From assembly GCA_016781775.1 (NCBI GenBank), contig JADDPR010000057.1:1-5359 (forward strand): DNA of 5,359 nucleotides, in the 5' to 3' direction. A program made the translations under genes and the position numbers. The notes beneath the pieces were generated by a model. It made no database searches, was not told the DNA's origin, and saw only the letters and a program-made list of their open reading frames with translations. How positions within the stretch are numbered: position 1 is the first letter of the stretch; each line of letters begins with the position of its first letter. Shown in pieces: positions 5,302 to 5,359 of this stretch. The stretch is from Rubrobacter sp. (lineage in GTDB: Bacteria > Actinomycetota > Rubrobacteria > Rubrobacterales > Rubrobacteraceae).

Positions 5302-5329
5302 GTCGTATAGGGGCGCACCCCTATACGAC
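5302..5329. repeat. Perfect 12-bp inverted repeat with CGCA loop
   Basis: GTCGTATAGGGG (5302-5313) and CCCCTATACGAC (5318-5329) pair perfectly around the tetraloop CGCA, the tightest hairpin in the window. Neither strand carries a T-run after it. Possible roles are a U-less or bidirectional terminator for a neighbour beyond the window, a dispersed repeat of the REP type, or a palindromic protein-binding site. The window alone cannot choose between them. Confidence 0.7.
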
Positions 5330-5359
5330 GGCTCACCGCTTCGGGTGTGGTGGCGCGTA

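Larger units (their letters stand above)
5185..5359. other. Right-end intergenic region, no firm gene
   Basis: No intact gene is visible. Apart from the candidate promoter and the inverted repeat at 5302-5329, a plus-strand frame from ATG 5252 stays open to the window edge. It encodes CPHLCGEC followed by YDGSPLRVWW, faintly like the zinc-ribbon start of ISL3-type transposases. It has no clear ribosome site and is interrupted in register by the palindrome, so it is not called as a gene. Confidence 0.4.

Noticed and set aside
5111..5359. Plus-strand frame from GTG at 5111 running off the right edge.
   Set aside because: The AAGG-like sequence is too close to the GTG, the translation is not protein-like before about 5252, and it clashes with the minus-strand candidate promoter and small ORF.

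Overview
The window looks like chromosomal DNA from a high-GC Gram-positive bacterium. The lineage is probably deep-branching Actinobacteria of the Rubrobacter kind. This rests on strong third-position G/C bias, AGGAG-type ribosome binding sites, a GTG start, and a multi-membrane-pass sensor kinase with the linker RYRLWDIDLIINR, which is common in Rubrobacter and Chloroflexi. The assignment is an inference from style, not from a marker gene.

Layout. Positions 1-540 are a small gene graveyard. On the minus strand at the left edge is a Nudix hydrolase piece without its N-terminal part; its C-terminal end lies outside the window. On the plus strand at about 331-536 is the C-terminal tail of a transketolase-like 2-oxoacid dehydrogenase E1 subunit, split by a frameshift. 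An AT-rich stretch with two small palindromes (about 626-692) then leads into an intact plus-strand glyoxalase I gene (710-1105) with all four metal ligands. A 254-base gap between convergent genes (1106-1359) holds inverted repeats, the best of them directly after the response regulator stop codon.

The rest of the window is a minus-strand operon read from right to left. It has a possible 42-residue hydrophobic peptide (5184-5056), a six-helix membrane protein of unknown function (4969-4295), a 740-residue membrane sensor histidine kinase with GAF, HisKA_3 and HATPase domains (4265-2043), and a NarL/LuxR-family response regulator (2046-1360) whose GTG start overlaps the kinase stop by four bases. 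The kinase and regulator form a complete two-component system of the NarL/DegU/LiaR type. The membrane protein, 28 bases upstream of the kinase and on the same transcript, may be an accessory sensor or a target, but nothing in its sequence shows which. The right end (5185-5359) has no clear gene. It holds a possible promoter for the operon and a perfect 12-bp inverted repeat.

I see no CRISPR array, RNA gene or complete mobile element. The least described parts are the unknown membrane protein with its two-component partner, and the small ORF that shares a translation-start signature with it.
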